A stretch of 35,508 nt of DNA from a bacterium (GTDB taxonomy: Bacteria; DRYD01), in assembly GCA_026418475.1 (NCBI GenBank), contig JAOABG010000002.1, positions 1 to 35,508 on the forward strand. The letters are read 5' to 3'. A model generated the notes under the pieces. The model was given only the letters and a program-made list of their open reading frames with translations, was not told the DNA's origin and searched no databases. Positions 18,234-26,998 of this stretch are shown piece after piece; the first letter of the stretch is position 1, and each line of letters opens with the position of its first letter. Position numbers and translations under genes: made by a program.

Positions 18234-19316
18234 TCACAACACCATTCTCATCAACTCATCAAACTTAGAATCACAATAAATACTCTTTCGCAACTTATCA
18301 TCACCCCAAAGTATATCTATTGGCATTTTCTCATATTCATATTCATACGGAGGATCAATAAATTTAAAATCATCAGGATACAAATCAACTATACTTTTCA
18401 AAACTATTAAAAAAGTTTTTAAACTCTTAAACCTCTCTTTTTCAACTATAATCATTTTTAAACCATTACATACTTCTTCTTTATACTTATCAAAAGTTGG
18501 CTTGAAACGGTGGTAAATAAACTCCACCCCATCCACAAAATATTTCCTTCTATAGTACTCCACTCTTTTTTTTAGTTTTTCTTCATTTATAAATGGTGCT
18601 CCAAAAACTTCAAAAGGGTATGTCGTACCTCTCCCCTCACTTATGTTTGTTGCCTCAAACAATGCAAAACCCGGATAAAAATATACAGTTTCTATTGAGG
18701 GAATATTAGGAGAAGTTGGTATCCACCTTAATCCAAGCCCATTCCAGTCATCAAATCTATCAAAATCACCCTCAACAACATAAACATTCCCACAACCATC
18801 CAATATCTCACCTATGGTCATACCATGCCTATTGTAAACACTTTTCATACCGACAAAAGAGAAAAATTCATTTTTCAGTACCACTCCCTCCTTTATACTA
18901 CCCAAAGGGTTCGGCCTATCAAAAACAACAACATCTATACCAGTTTGACAAATAAGCATTGCAGTCCAAACATAAGTGTAATACCTGGCACCAATATCCT
19001 GAATATCAATAAAAACAACGTCCAAATCTTCCAACTTCTCCCTACCAAAAAAACAGCTTCCGTCGTATAAACTAAGACATTCAACATTAAAAATTTCATC
19101 ATAATAATCCTTAAAAGATATCATATTGGCCTGGGTTATAGGAAATAGACCGTGTTGAGGAGCTAAGACCTTTACCACATTGTATCCCAAAGATCTAAGA
19201 TAATCAAGAGTGAAGACAAACCCAGGTTGAACAAAACTGGCTTGATTTATTAATAAACCAACCCTGCTATTCCTATACTTAGAAAAAAGTTTAGGAGCTT
19301 TTAATATACCAAACAT
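18234..19316 (-). CDS. DUF1343 / NamZ-family exo-beta-N-acetylmuramidase-like protein
   Basis: RVGLLINQASF, VKVLAPQHGLFP, DLDVVFIDIQDIGARYYTYVWTAMLICQ, VFDRPNPLG, RHGMTIGEIL, PTSPNIPSIETVYFYPGFALFEATNISEGRGTTYPFEVFGAPF are DUF1343 hallmarks. Confidence 0.92.
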   Translation of the reverse strand: MFGILKAPKLFSKYRNSRVGLLINQASFVQPGFVFTLDYLRSLGYNVVKVLAPQHGLFPITQANMISFKDYYDEIFNVECLSLYDGSCFFGREKLEDLDVVFIDIQDIGARYYTYVWTAMLICQTGIDVVVFDRPNPLGSIKEGVVLKNEFFSFVGMKSVYNRHGMTIGEILDGCGNVYVVEGDFDRFDDWNGLGLRWIPTSPNIPSIETVYFYPGFALFEATNISEGRGTTYPFEVFGAPFINEEKLKKRVEYYRRKYFVDGVEFIYHRFKPTFDKYKEEVCNGLKMIIVEKERFKSLKTFLIVLKSIVDLYPDDFKFIDPPYEYEYEKMPIDILWGDDKLRKSIYCDSKFDELMRMVL

Positions 19317-19318
19317 TT

Positions 19319-20698
19319 CTATTTTTTTAATTTCAGTAACTCAATCCAATTTCCTGCTATAGCCCAAAAAATATAATACAATACTATCCAAATCTCAGCA
19401 GGATAAAACTCTACATAAAAAGGCCTAACAGAAATTACAAAATTAACAACCAATAAAAAATAATCAAAAAAAACTCTTAATATAAAACCCAAAGGAATAA
19501 ATATAACATACAAAAAAGTACAAAAAAATATAAAAGGAACACAAAAAGCAATAACTAAATTACTGAAAATACCATTTAAATAAAAAATACCAAAGTGTTT
19601 CAAAAATATAGGAAAAATAAAAACCATAACTGAAAAATTAACAGCAATATTATCAACCAAAAAAGCTGGAAACTTATTCAGAAAATCCTTAACAATACCA
19701 CCAATAAACAGGACTCCCAAAAAGGAAAGAAAACTGAGCTTGAAACTCAATCCAATTGTAGAGTAAAAATCAATAACCAAAAAAAATAACCAAATAAAAC
19801 AAACGGAAACAACACTATAAAAAAGCCTATTCTTCAAATCATAAATCATAAAAAAGTTAGCAAAGACAGCAAAAATAAAAGCCCTCAAAAGTGGAGTATC
19901 AAAGCCAACAACCAAACAATATAAAAAAGTCAAAATTAAAGAACATATAAATGAAAACAACTTTGGATTCCAAAATCCCAAAAATCTCAATAAAAAATAA
20001 AAAACATAAAAAAAGAAATTCATGGATAACAAAATATTCGACCCCGAAGCCACAAAAAAATGATACACACCAGCCTCTATAAGTTGTTTCTTTTCGTAAA
20101 AACTGTAATCCTCAAAACCAAAAACCACTCCCTTCACAAACCTTGAAGAATCACCCAAACTATCCATAACACGCATTATATACAACCTAACACTCTGAAT
20201 AAAACCGGTATTATTTACCTCAACAACATCCATATAATAAATCCTATAAACTATACGATTTGAAAGAAAAAAAGAATTCTTATCAATATCATTGATTTTA
20301 GCCATTTTTACAAAAGCAATAACCATTGAACCCTCAATAAAATCAAAGTTAGAAATATTGGATCTACTTACTACAACTCTAAAAGCATCCCTTTGCTGTA
20401 ATAATACATAGTTAGCTCTTACCTTCAAAACTTTAAATTCAAAAATACCCTCAACAAAATCACTCTGATCCTCCAAATAATTTAAAAATCTCTCACTGTT
20501 TAGATTAACATACTTAGATATAAAAAAAGAAACAAATAACAACAACAGAGATAAAATACAATTTTTCAAAAAACCTTTCCAATACCTATAGCCATATTTC
20601 ATCAAAAAAAGAAAATGAAATATAAAACACAGATAATATAAATCCGGGAAATAACACAAAAAAATACAACAAAAAGAAAAAAAAAGAAAATGGTTCAT
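19319..20698 (-). CDS. comEC: ComEC/Rec2-family DNA internalisation channel protein, short form without the C-terminal metallo-beta-lactamase domain
   Basis: Polytopic; VKGVVFGFEDYSFYEKKQLIEAGVYHFFVASGSNILLSMNFFFY is the ComEC competence-domain signature; DUF4131-like N-terminus. Confidence 0.85.
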   Translation of the reverse strand: MNHFLFFSFCCIFLCYFPDLYYLCFIFHFLFLMKYGYRYWKGFLKNCILSLLLLFVSFFISKYVNLNSERFLNYLEDQSDFVEGIFEFKVLKVRANYVLLQQRDAFRVVVSRSNISNFDFIEGSMVIAFVKMAKINDIDKNSFFLSNRIVYRIYYMDVVEVNNTGFIQSVRLYIMRVMDSLGDSSRFVKGVVFGFEDYSFYEKKQLIEAGVYHFFVASGSNILLSMNFFFYVFYFLLRFLGFWNPKLFSFICSLILTFLYCLVVGFDTPLLRAFIFAVFANFFMIYDLKNRLFYSVVSVCFIWLFFLVIDFYSTIGLSFKLSFLSFLGVLFIGGIVKDFLNKFPAFLVDNIAVNFSVMVFIFPIFLKHFGIFYLNGIFSNLVIAFCVPFIFFCTFLYVIFIPLGFILRVFFDYFLLVVNFVISVRPFYVEFYPAEIWIVLYYIFWAIAGNWIELLKLKK

Positions 20699-21027
20699 AA
20701 GGTTATATTCTCAACATGATTAATTGAGAATTTATCCACTTCTTTAGATACAAAAATTGCATCAATCCTTATAGATCTGAATTTCAATTCATGTTTCTGT
20801 AAAAAAATATCCAGAGTTTTAGTTATACTCTCTATTTTATGATAATTTATTCTTTCAAAAGGAAAACTTCCACCTTTTACTTCAACAACAACAAGACAAT
20901 CATCTTTATAGGCAATGATATCTATTTCTCCGAAACGCGAAATAAAATTAGTAGCAATTATTTTATATTTTTTGCTTTTAAGGTAGTCCAGAGCCAGCCT
21001 TTCATAAAATTGACCTCTTTTGTTCAC
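20695..21027 (-). CDS. YraN/UPF0102 family endonuclease-like protein (GTG start)
   Basis: MNKRGQFYERLALDYLKSKKYKIIATNFISRFGEIDIIAYKDDCLVVVEVKGG matches the UPF0102 pattern (GE-D-IA....VEVK). Confidence 0.92.
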   Translation of the reverse strand: MNKRGQFYERLALDYLKSKKYKIIATNFISRFGEIDIIAYKDDCLVVVEVKGGSFPFERINYHKIESITKTLDIFLQKHELKFRSIRIDAIFVSKEVDKFSINHVENITL

Positions 21028-21043
21028 TAAAGAAAAGATAGAA

Positions 21044-21115
21044 AGCGGTAGACGGGACTCGAACCCGCGACCCCTACCTTGGCAAGGTAGTGCTCTACCA
21101 CTGAGCTACTACCGC
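21044..21115 (-). tRNA. tRNA-Gly (anticodon GCC), CCA not encoded
   Basis: Reverse complement GCGGTAGTAGCTCAGTGGTAGAGCACTACCTTGCCAAGGTAGGGGTCGCGGGTTCGAGTCCCGTCTACCGCT folds as a cloverleaf: 7-bp acceptor GCGGTAG/CTACCGC, anticodon arm CTACC-TTGCCAA-GGTAG, T loop TTCGAGT. Confidence 0.98.
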
Positions 21116-21282
21116 GTACTCCTCTATATTTCTTCTTTAATCCCCAAAAAAATCCTTTCAATTTATCAACATAAAAATTTAAAAATTACAAGGACTTTCT
21201 TTTAAAATCAAGCAAGGATTTTCTCTCAAATCCAATTAATACAACAGCTATCAACGAACCTATACAAATTTAAGATAATCTG

Positions 21283-21465
21283 ATGAATAGAGGGTATAAA
21301 CAAGGAATATTATGGGATAAAGATCTATTCCTAAAAGGTAAAATAAAAACTATAAGAGAAACTCCAGATGGACAATCAATAAAAATTTACATAAGGGGAA
21401 AAAACAAAATCCCAGAAGCTTATCAAAAAGTACAGAAAGTAGTTAACAAATATCAGATTTGGTAA
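21283..21465 (+). CDS. Possible 60-aa protein of unknown function
   Basis: ORF MNRGYKQGILWDKDLFLKGKIKTIRETPDGQSIKIYIRGKNKIPEAYQKVQKVVNKYQIW in otherwise empty DNA between the tRNA and the convergent ureohydrolase gene; plausible composition but no clear RBS. Confidence 0.45.
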   Translation: MNRGYKQGILWDKDLFLKGKIKTIRETPDGQSIKIYIRGKNKIPEAYQKVQKVVNKYQIW

Positions 21466-21499
21466 ACAAACTATCAAGTGATCCAAAATGGTACTTAAT

Positions 21500-22459
21500 T
21501 CAACTTTTTGAAATATAAAACAAAAGTTCAGAAACATTATGAACAGATCTCTCTAAATTACCAACCAAAGGATTGAATTCTACAACATCGAAACCAACAA
21601 CATAGTAATTACTCTTTACGTATTCAATAAGGGTATATATTTCTTTCAAACTAAATCCCAATGAATTTGGAGAATTAACAGAGTCAATATAATTAATATC
21701 TATCGAATCCAAATCAATACTAATATAAACAGGTAAATCTCTATCTAGTTCAATTCTTAAAAACTCAAGAGCTTTTCCTATATCCAAGGATATGTCGATA
21801 TTATTCAAATATTTCACTTTATATTTTTGAGCTTGTAGGTAAAGATAGTAAGGATTTGCCAAATCCTTTATACCAAGTATAATAACATTCAGTTTATTTT
21901 CGTACTTTTCCTTTAGTTCACGTAAATAAGTTCCACCTGACAATCCTTGGTTTAATTCCCTTAAATCGAAGTGACTATCAAAAACCAAAAGATTAATCTT
22001 TTCAAATTTTTGTAGATACTGTTCAATTATTGGAAATGAAATACTATGGTCACCTCCTATGTAAAAAGGCAAATTTTTGTTTTCAAATGATAGAATCCTA
22101 GATGTCGCCATAGAAATATTTCTGAAAGTTTTATTTCTATCTCCTACAACAGTTCTCACATATGGCATAATTATTACCAGCTTTCTATAATGATGGTTAA
22201 AGCTCAGAGACAGAAATTTATCGATAATTTTCTGAGGAGAGAACCTGGCACCTGGTCTACCAGCGGTGCTGCCATCCCAAGGAATAGGAACCAAAATGTT
22301 TATACCTTCAGGTTCAAAACCAACAATATCTCTATATTTTTCAAACAATCCTTCCAATAATAGCAAATCGTAATTTTCTTTTCTTAAAGATATATCCCTA
22401 AGTTTAAAATTCAGTGGGTCTCTTAAAAATAAAGGCTCACTTTCAAAGTAGTCTATCAT
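21500..22459 (-). CDS. Ureohydrolase (arginase/agmatinase/formiminoglutamase family)
   Basis: VPIPWDGSTAGRPGARFSPQKI, YIGGDHSISFPI, LLVFDSHFDLRE, VYISIDLDSIDI, VVGFDVVEFNP: metal-binding motifs of the arginase fold. Confidence 0.88.
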   Translation of the reverse strand: MIDYFESEPLFLRDPLNFKLRDISLRKENYDLLLLEGLFEKYRDIVGFEPEGINILVPIPWDGSTAGRPGARFSPQKIIDKFLSLSFNHHYRKLVIIMPYVRTVVGDRNKTFRNISMATSRILSFENKNLPFYIGGDHSISFPIIEQYLQKFEKINLLVFDSHFDLRELNQGLSGGTYLRELKEKYENKLNVIILGIKDLANPYYLYLQAQKYKVKYLNNIDISLDIGKALEFLRIELDRDLPVYISIDLDSIDINYIDSVNSPNSLGFSLKEIYTLIEYVKSNYYVVGFDVVEFNPLVGNLERSVHNVSELLFYISKS

Positions 22460-23568
22460 CTCATATACTCATACATTAAATTGTATACTTCGGTGTTATC
22501 AATAATCGGTTTGGGTTTTATAAAACCTTTATAGAATCCCACGATATGCTCTGCAGTATGATAATCAGAGCTATAGTTGACTTTAAACTCTGGAGAAAAT
22601 TTGTTAGCCTTTTTATCAATCAAACTTAACCCACCACACTCATGATCAGAAACAACCAAAACGAGTGTATTGGGATTCGAATTTTGATAGGATATAACAA
22701 CATCCAATAACTTGTCGAGGTCTTCCATTTCATCTAATTGTTCCATTAATTTATTCTCGTGCCCGTACCAATCAATCTGACTCGCTTCCACCATAAGAAA
22801 GAAACCATTTCTATTCTTTGAAAGTTTAGAGAGTACATAGCTGGTTTTGGAAGCCAAGTCCATTCTTCTTTCTTTATACTTAGGTGGATGTTTTCTAGCA
22901 GTAAAAGCTATTAATCTTCTGAAGTCCTCATTAGATTTAATTATCTTATCCAATTTTTCTTCGCCATATATAACTTTATATCCCTGTTTTTCGAGTTCTC
23001 TGATGTAAGGTTGGAAAATTTCGAATCCTCCACCAATAGCAATATCTATATTTGAATATATGAGCTGTCTGGCTATAGTATCATCATCAGATCTTGATTT
23101 TGAGAACGAATAGAACGCCGCAGGAGTGGCATGAGTTAATGTACACTCAACAACTATACCTGTGGACTTTCCATTATTCTTAGCTATATCCATAATAGTA
23201 GGGGTTCTGCTCCCATTTTTCATGACCCCAACCTGATAATTCTTAACTCTTATACCTGTAGCAAAAGCAGTTGCACCTGCAGCACTATCAGTGACAACAT
23301 AGTCTTCACTTCTGGTTCTTACCAAAAAAGATCCATCAAATTTTGAAAAACTACTATATCCCTGATTTTTATATTCACCTTTATAATAATCGTAAGCAGT
23401 TATTATGGGAAGTCCCATACCATCACCTATAATAAGTATAATACTTTTTGAGTCATCAGAATCATTAAAAATTGATTTAGCAACAACAAAAACAAATGAA
23501 AAAATTGAAAATACAAAAATAATCAAGAAGAACAAGTTCTTTGTAATTGAGGTTTTTCTCATTTTCAT
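22456..23568 (-). CDS. Alkaline phosphatase (PhoA family), membrane-anchored or exported
   Basis: N-terminal hydrophobic segment; IILIIGDGMGLPIITAYDYY, catalytic VTDSAAGATAFATGIRV, LMVEASQIDWYGHEN, VLVVSDHECGGLSL, YHTAEHIVGFY. Confidence 0.93.
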   Translation of the reverse strand: MKMRKTSITKNLFFLIIFVFSIFSFVFVVAKSIFNDSDDSKSIILIIGDGMGLPIITAYDYYKGEYKNQGYSSFSKFDGSFLVRTRSEDYVVTDSAAGATAFATGIRVKNYQVGVMKNGSRTPTIMDIAKNNGKSTGIVVECTLTHATPAAFYSFSKSRSDDDTIARQLIYSNIDIAIGGGFEIFQPYIRELEKQGYKVIYGEEKLDKIIKSNEDFRRLIAFTARKHPPKYKERRMDLASKTSYVLSKLSKNRNGFFLMVEASQIDWYGHENKLMEQLDEMEDLDKLLDVVISYQNSNPNTLVLVVSDHECGGLSLIDKKANKFSPEFKVNYSSDYHTAEHIVGFYKGFIKPKPIIDNTEVYNLMYEYMR

Positions 23569-24257
23569 TCACCTCCCAAATTCAAATTTAAATTACTCTT
23601 CAAACTTGCCAAATAGCACATAATTATAATATCTGTAACGTACCACAAGAACATCGATAACAAAGACATAGTGAAACAACAAACAATAAAAAATGGTACC
23701 AAAAACAATAAAAAGCAAATAAAGTATATTAAGAATACTAGGAAAGAAACCGAAATATTTTGAACAAAAATTTGGTATGAAAATCTAAAAACTTTTGAAA
23801 TATCAAAACCACATAAATCGAATGCTATTATGGAAAAATAATAAATTGAGACATAAGCCCAAAAAAGAGGTAACCAAACAAATAAAAAGTACAAACCACT
23901 TAATATCAAATAGACCATGGCATCACTAATAAACATGTTTAAAAACAGATCGATTAAAAAATCTGAAACCACCCATGGCACAATTATAGGCAGCAAAGCT
24001 ATTAACCTGACAAGAAATATTTTTATACCCTCAAGAAAAAAAAGTTTTATATCAAAGGGAATATAGAAATCTTCATTACCAGTTGAATAATATTCATAAA
24101 CCCTTTTATATATATTGTATATAAGGTAAGAGGGTATACTCAAGGCAGTAAAAAAAGAAAGAAGTATAAAAAAAGGATTGGTTACCACAGAAGAAACAGC
24201 AATACCACTCAAGTTTTTATTAATAACTTCCCAAGAAACAGAAATCCAGCTTTTCAT
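23565..24257 (-). CDS. Polytopic membrane protein of unknown function
   Basis: 230-aa ORF with several hydrophobic helices; 4-nt overlap with the downstream alkaline phosphatase gene supports translation. Confidence 0.75.
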   Translation of the reverse strand: MKSWISVSWEVINKNLSGIAVSSVVTNPFFILLSFFTALSIPSYLIYNIYKRVYEYYSTGNEDFYIPFDIKLFFLEGIKIFLVRLIALLPIIVPWVVSDFLIDLFLNMFISDAMVYLILSGLYFLFVWLPLFWAYVSIYYFSIIAFDLCGFDISKVFRFSYQIFVQNISVSFLVFLIYFICFLLFLVPFFIVCCFTMSLLSMFLWYVTDIIIMCYLASLKSNLNLNLGGE

Positions 24258-24310
24258 AAGCCTTTTAATTACTTTTCTTTGTAATAAAAATAAAACCTTT
24301 CTAAAACAAT

Positions 24311-25585
24311 TTGAAATTTAAATTAAAGGAAACAAAATTCAGTTATAAAATAATATATAGTGTGAGAGTTTTCTTGATCGTTCTCGATGGTGCAGGAATA
24401 GGAGCAAGTAAAGATTGCCACAATTTTAATGATCCATCTACTGTAAATACAATATTCAATTCTCTAAAAAAATCAAAAGAAGACGGGCTAATAATCAAAC
24501 TACCTAACCTATCAAAATTGGGATTACATAAAATTTTAAAAATTAAAAACCCGCAAATTGGCTATGAGGAGTTAAAAGAAGTGGGGTTTAGCATAGATAG
24601 TCAGATAATATCATCTTACGGTATAATGGAAGAGAAATCCTTAGGTAAAGACACAATAACAGGACATTGGGAAATATCGGGACTAATCGTAGAAAAAGGG
24701 TTTGACACCTTTGAATCTTTTCCACAAGAATTAATTGAAACTTTTGAAAAACAAATAAACAGAAAAACAATAGGAAACAAAGCTGCATCGGGAACAGAAA
24801 TAATAAAAGAATTGGGTAAAGAACATATAAAAACTGGAAAACCAATAATATATACATCTGCAGATAGTGTTTTTCAAATAGCAGCCCACATCGAAGTAAT
24901 CAGTATCGATGAATTATATACCATTTGTGAAGTGGCATATAATTTGATCAATGAAAAAGGCTATAGGATAGCAAGAGTGATAGCAAGACCATTTGCAGGA
25001 GAAAATGGGAATTTTTATAGATTAAACGATAAAAGAAAGGATTTTTCAGTCCCCCCACCCTCAACAACAATATTAGACGTTCTTTATAATAGTAAATTAG
25101 AAGTTATAACGGTTGGTAAAATTTCTGACATATTTGCAAATAGATCAATAACTAAATCTTACAAAGTTTCAGGAAATGTTGATATATTCAATAAAGTAGT
25201 CGAACTATCTAAAACCAATTTTGAAGGATTAATATTTGCAAATTTAGTAGACTTTGACACAATTTACGGACATAGACAAGATTATCGAGGATGGGCCAAA
25301 TCATTGGAAGAATTTGATAAAATCGTATTTAGGCTCATAGAAAATTTGAAAAAAGATGATATTTTGATAATAACAGCAGATCATGGGAATGACCCAACCG
25401 ATCAATCAACAGACCACACAAGAGAAGACGTGCCATTAATAATAATAGGAATAAAAGAAGACAACTTTTTAGGAATAAAAAAAAGCTTCAGATATGTAAG
25501 TTTCATTATTCAGGAACTTTTCAAAGATAAACTAACGCAAAGGATACAAATAGAAGAATTTGAAGGAGAAAAAATATGGAATTAG
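24311..25585 (+). CDS. deoB: Phosphopentomutase (ORF starts at TTG; GTG at 24362 is an alternative start)
   Basis: VRVFLIVLDGAGIGASKDCHNFND, GKDTITGHWEISGLIV, NKAASGTEII, TSADSVFQIAAH, FDTIYGHRQDYRGWAKSLEEFD, ITADHGNDPTDQSTDHTREDVPLI. Confidence 0.94.
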   Translation: MKFKLKETKFSYKIIYSVRVFLIVLDGAGIGASKDCHNFNDPSTVNTIFNSLKKSKEDGLIIKLPNLSKLGLHKILKIKNPQIGYEELKEVGFSIDSQIISSYGIMEEKSLGKDTITGHWEISGLIVEKGFDTFESFPQELIETFEKQINRKTIGNKAASGTEIIKELGKEHIKTGKPIIYTSADSVFQIAAHIEVISIDELYTICEVAYNLINEKGYRIARVIARPFAGENGNFYRLNDKRKDFSVPPPSTTILDVLYNSKLEVITVGKISDIFANRSITKSYKVSGNVDIFNKVVELSKTNFEGLIFANLVDFDTIYGHRQDYRGWAKSLEEFDKIVFRLIENLKKDDILIITADHGNDPTDQSTDHTREDVPLIIIGIKEDNFLGIKKSFRYVSFIIQELFKDKLTQRIQIEEFEGEKIWN

Positions 25586-26985
25586 AATATTGCATGTCAA
25601 GCTTATCTCCCAATAGGATAGTAGAGCTGCTTGATAAATACATCATAGGCCAGGAAGAAGCCAAAAAATCCATTGCTATAGCCATAAGAAATAGATACAG
25701 AAGGATGAAAATAAAAGAAGAATACAGAGACGAAGTAATACCCAAGAACATTCTGATGATAGGTCCAACAGGAGTGGGAAAAACTGAAATAGCAAGAAGA
25801 GTAGCCAAGATCATAGGAGCACCATTTGTAAAAGTAGAGGCAACAAAATACACAGAAGTGGGATATGTTGGAAGAGATGTTGAAAGCATGATAAGAGATC
25901 TAATAGAGGTATCCTTCAGAAATGTTCAGGCTGAAAAAATAAAAAATGTTGAAAAAAAAGCACACGAAGAAGCAATAAAAAGGATAACAGAAATAATTAA
26001 ACCATATCCAAATACAAACAGCCCAAATAATCCGTTATTCTCCATATTCAATATCCCTCAAAACACAAATATTCCGGAAGAAGTAAAAAAAGATATAGAC
26101 AATCAAAGGTTAGAAATTTTTGATAAAATAAAGCAGGGGCTACTTGATGATGAATATGTGGAAATAGATGTAGAATCAAAACCTGTAGTGGAAACTTATT
26201 TTATCCCCGGAACAAATATAACATTTGATCAGTATGGGATAGATATGAACGAGTTATTTTCCTCACTGTATCCCAAAAAAATGAAGAAAAAGAAAGTAAA
26301 AATGAAAGAAGCCATAGAAATTCTGAAAATAGAGGAAGCCAAAAAGTTGGTGGATTACGAAGAAGCCAAAAAAGAAGCAATATGGAGAGCAGAAAATTTA
26401 GGAATAATTTTTATTGATGAAATAGATAAAATAGCATCTAAAGGAGAAAATAGAGGTCCAGATGTATCAAGAGAAGGTGTCCAAAGAGATCTCTTACCAA
26501 TAATAGAAGGAACAGTAGTAATGACAAAATATGGAGCTGTGAAAACAGATCACATTCTATTCATAGCTGCAGGTGCATTCCACATATCAAAACCAACAGA
26601 TTTAATCCCTGAACTACAAGGAAGGTTCCCCATAAGAGTGAAACTAAAAAACCTTAACAAAGAAGATTTTTACAAAATACTCAAACATTCAGAAAACAGC
26701 TTAGTAAAACAATATAAATTACTCTTAGAAGTAGAAGACATATTCTTAGATTTCAACGATGATTCAATATTAGCAATATCAGAAATAGCAGAAAACTTAA
26801 ATAATTCCACTGAAAACATAGGTGCAAGAAGACTACATGCAATCATAGAAAAAGTTCTAGAAGAGCCTTCCTATGACATAGAAAAGTACAAAAATAAAAA
26901 AATAATTATAGATAGAAACTTCGTATTTGAAAAATTGAAAGATGTAATAGAAATAGAGGATAAAAGTAGCATTTATATAATATGA
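25576..26985 (+). CDS. hslU: ATP-dependent protease ATPase subunit HslU
   Basis: PNRIVELLDKYIIGQEEAKKSIAIAIRNRYRR, GPTGVGKTEIARR, pore motif EVGYVGRDVESMIRDL, IFIDEIDKIA, GVQRDLLPIIEGT; GGAG RBS before ATG 25576. Confidence 0.96.
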   Translation: MELEYCMSSLSPNRIVELLDKYIIGQEEAKKSIAIAIRNRYRRMKIKEEYRDEVIPKNILMIGPTGVGKTEIARRVAKIIGAPFVKVEATKYTEVGYVGRDVESMIRDLIEVSFRNVQAEKIKNVEKKAHEEAIKRITEIIKPYPNTNSPNNPLFSIFNIPQNTNIPEEVKKDIDNQRLEIFDKIKQGLLDDEYVEIDVESKPVVETYFIPGTNITFDQYGIDMNELFSSLYPKKMKKKKVKMKEAIEILKIEEAKKLVDYEEAKKEAIWRAENLGIIFIDEIDKIASKGENRGPDVSREGVQRDLLPIIEGTVVMTKYGAVKTDHILFIAAGAFHISKPTDLIPELQGRFPIRVKLKNLNKEDFYKILKHSENSLVKQYKLLLEVEDIFLDFNDDSILAISEIAENLNNSTENIGARRLHAIIEKVLEEPSYDIEKYKNKKIIIDRNFVFEKLKDVIEIEDKSSIYII

Positions 26986-26998
26986 TAAAAGTGGATAT

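Noticed and set aside
21020-21205. Plus-strand ORF MFTKEKIESGRRDSNPRPLPWQGSALPLSYYRV...
   Set aside because: It is the antisense translation of the tRNA-Gly gene; RRDSNPRPLPWQGSALPLSYYR is a well-known spurious product of tRNA sequence.
24258-24310. Possible replication origin at the divergent strand switch
   Set aside because: Only about 50 nt, no DnaA-box cluster or dnaA/dnaN neighbour seen, and the sampled base composition does not appear to invert there; treated as an ordinary divergent promoter region.
24588-24857. 89-aa minus-strand ORF inside deoB
   Set aside because: Shadow ORF; deoB motifs are continuous on the plus strand.
25521-25889. 122-aa minus-strand ORF inside hslU
   Set aside because: Shadow ORF antisense to the conserved N-terminal region of HslU.
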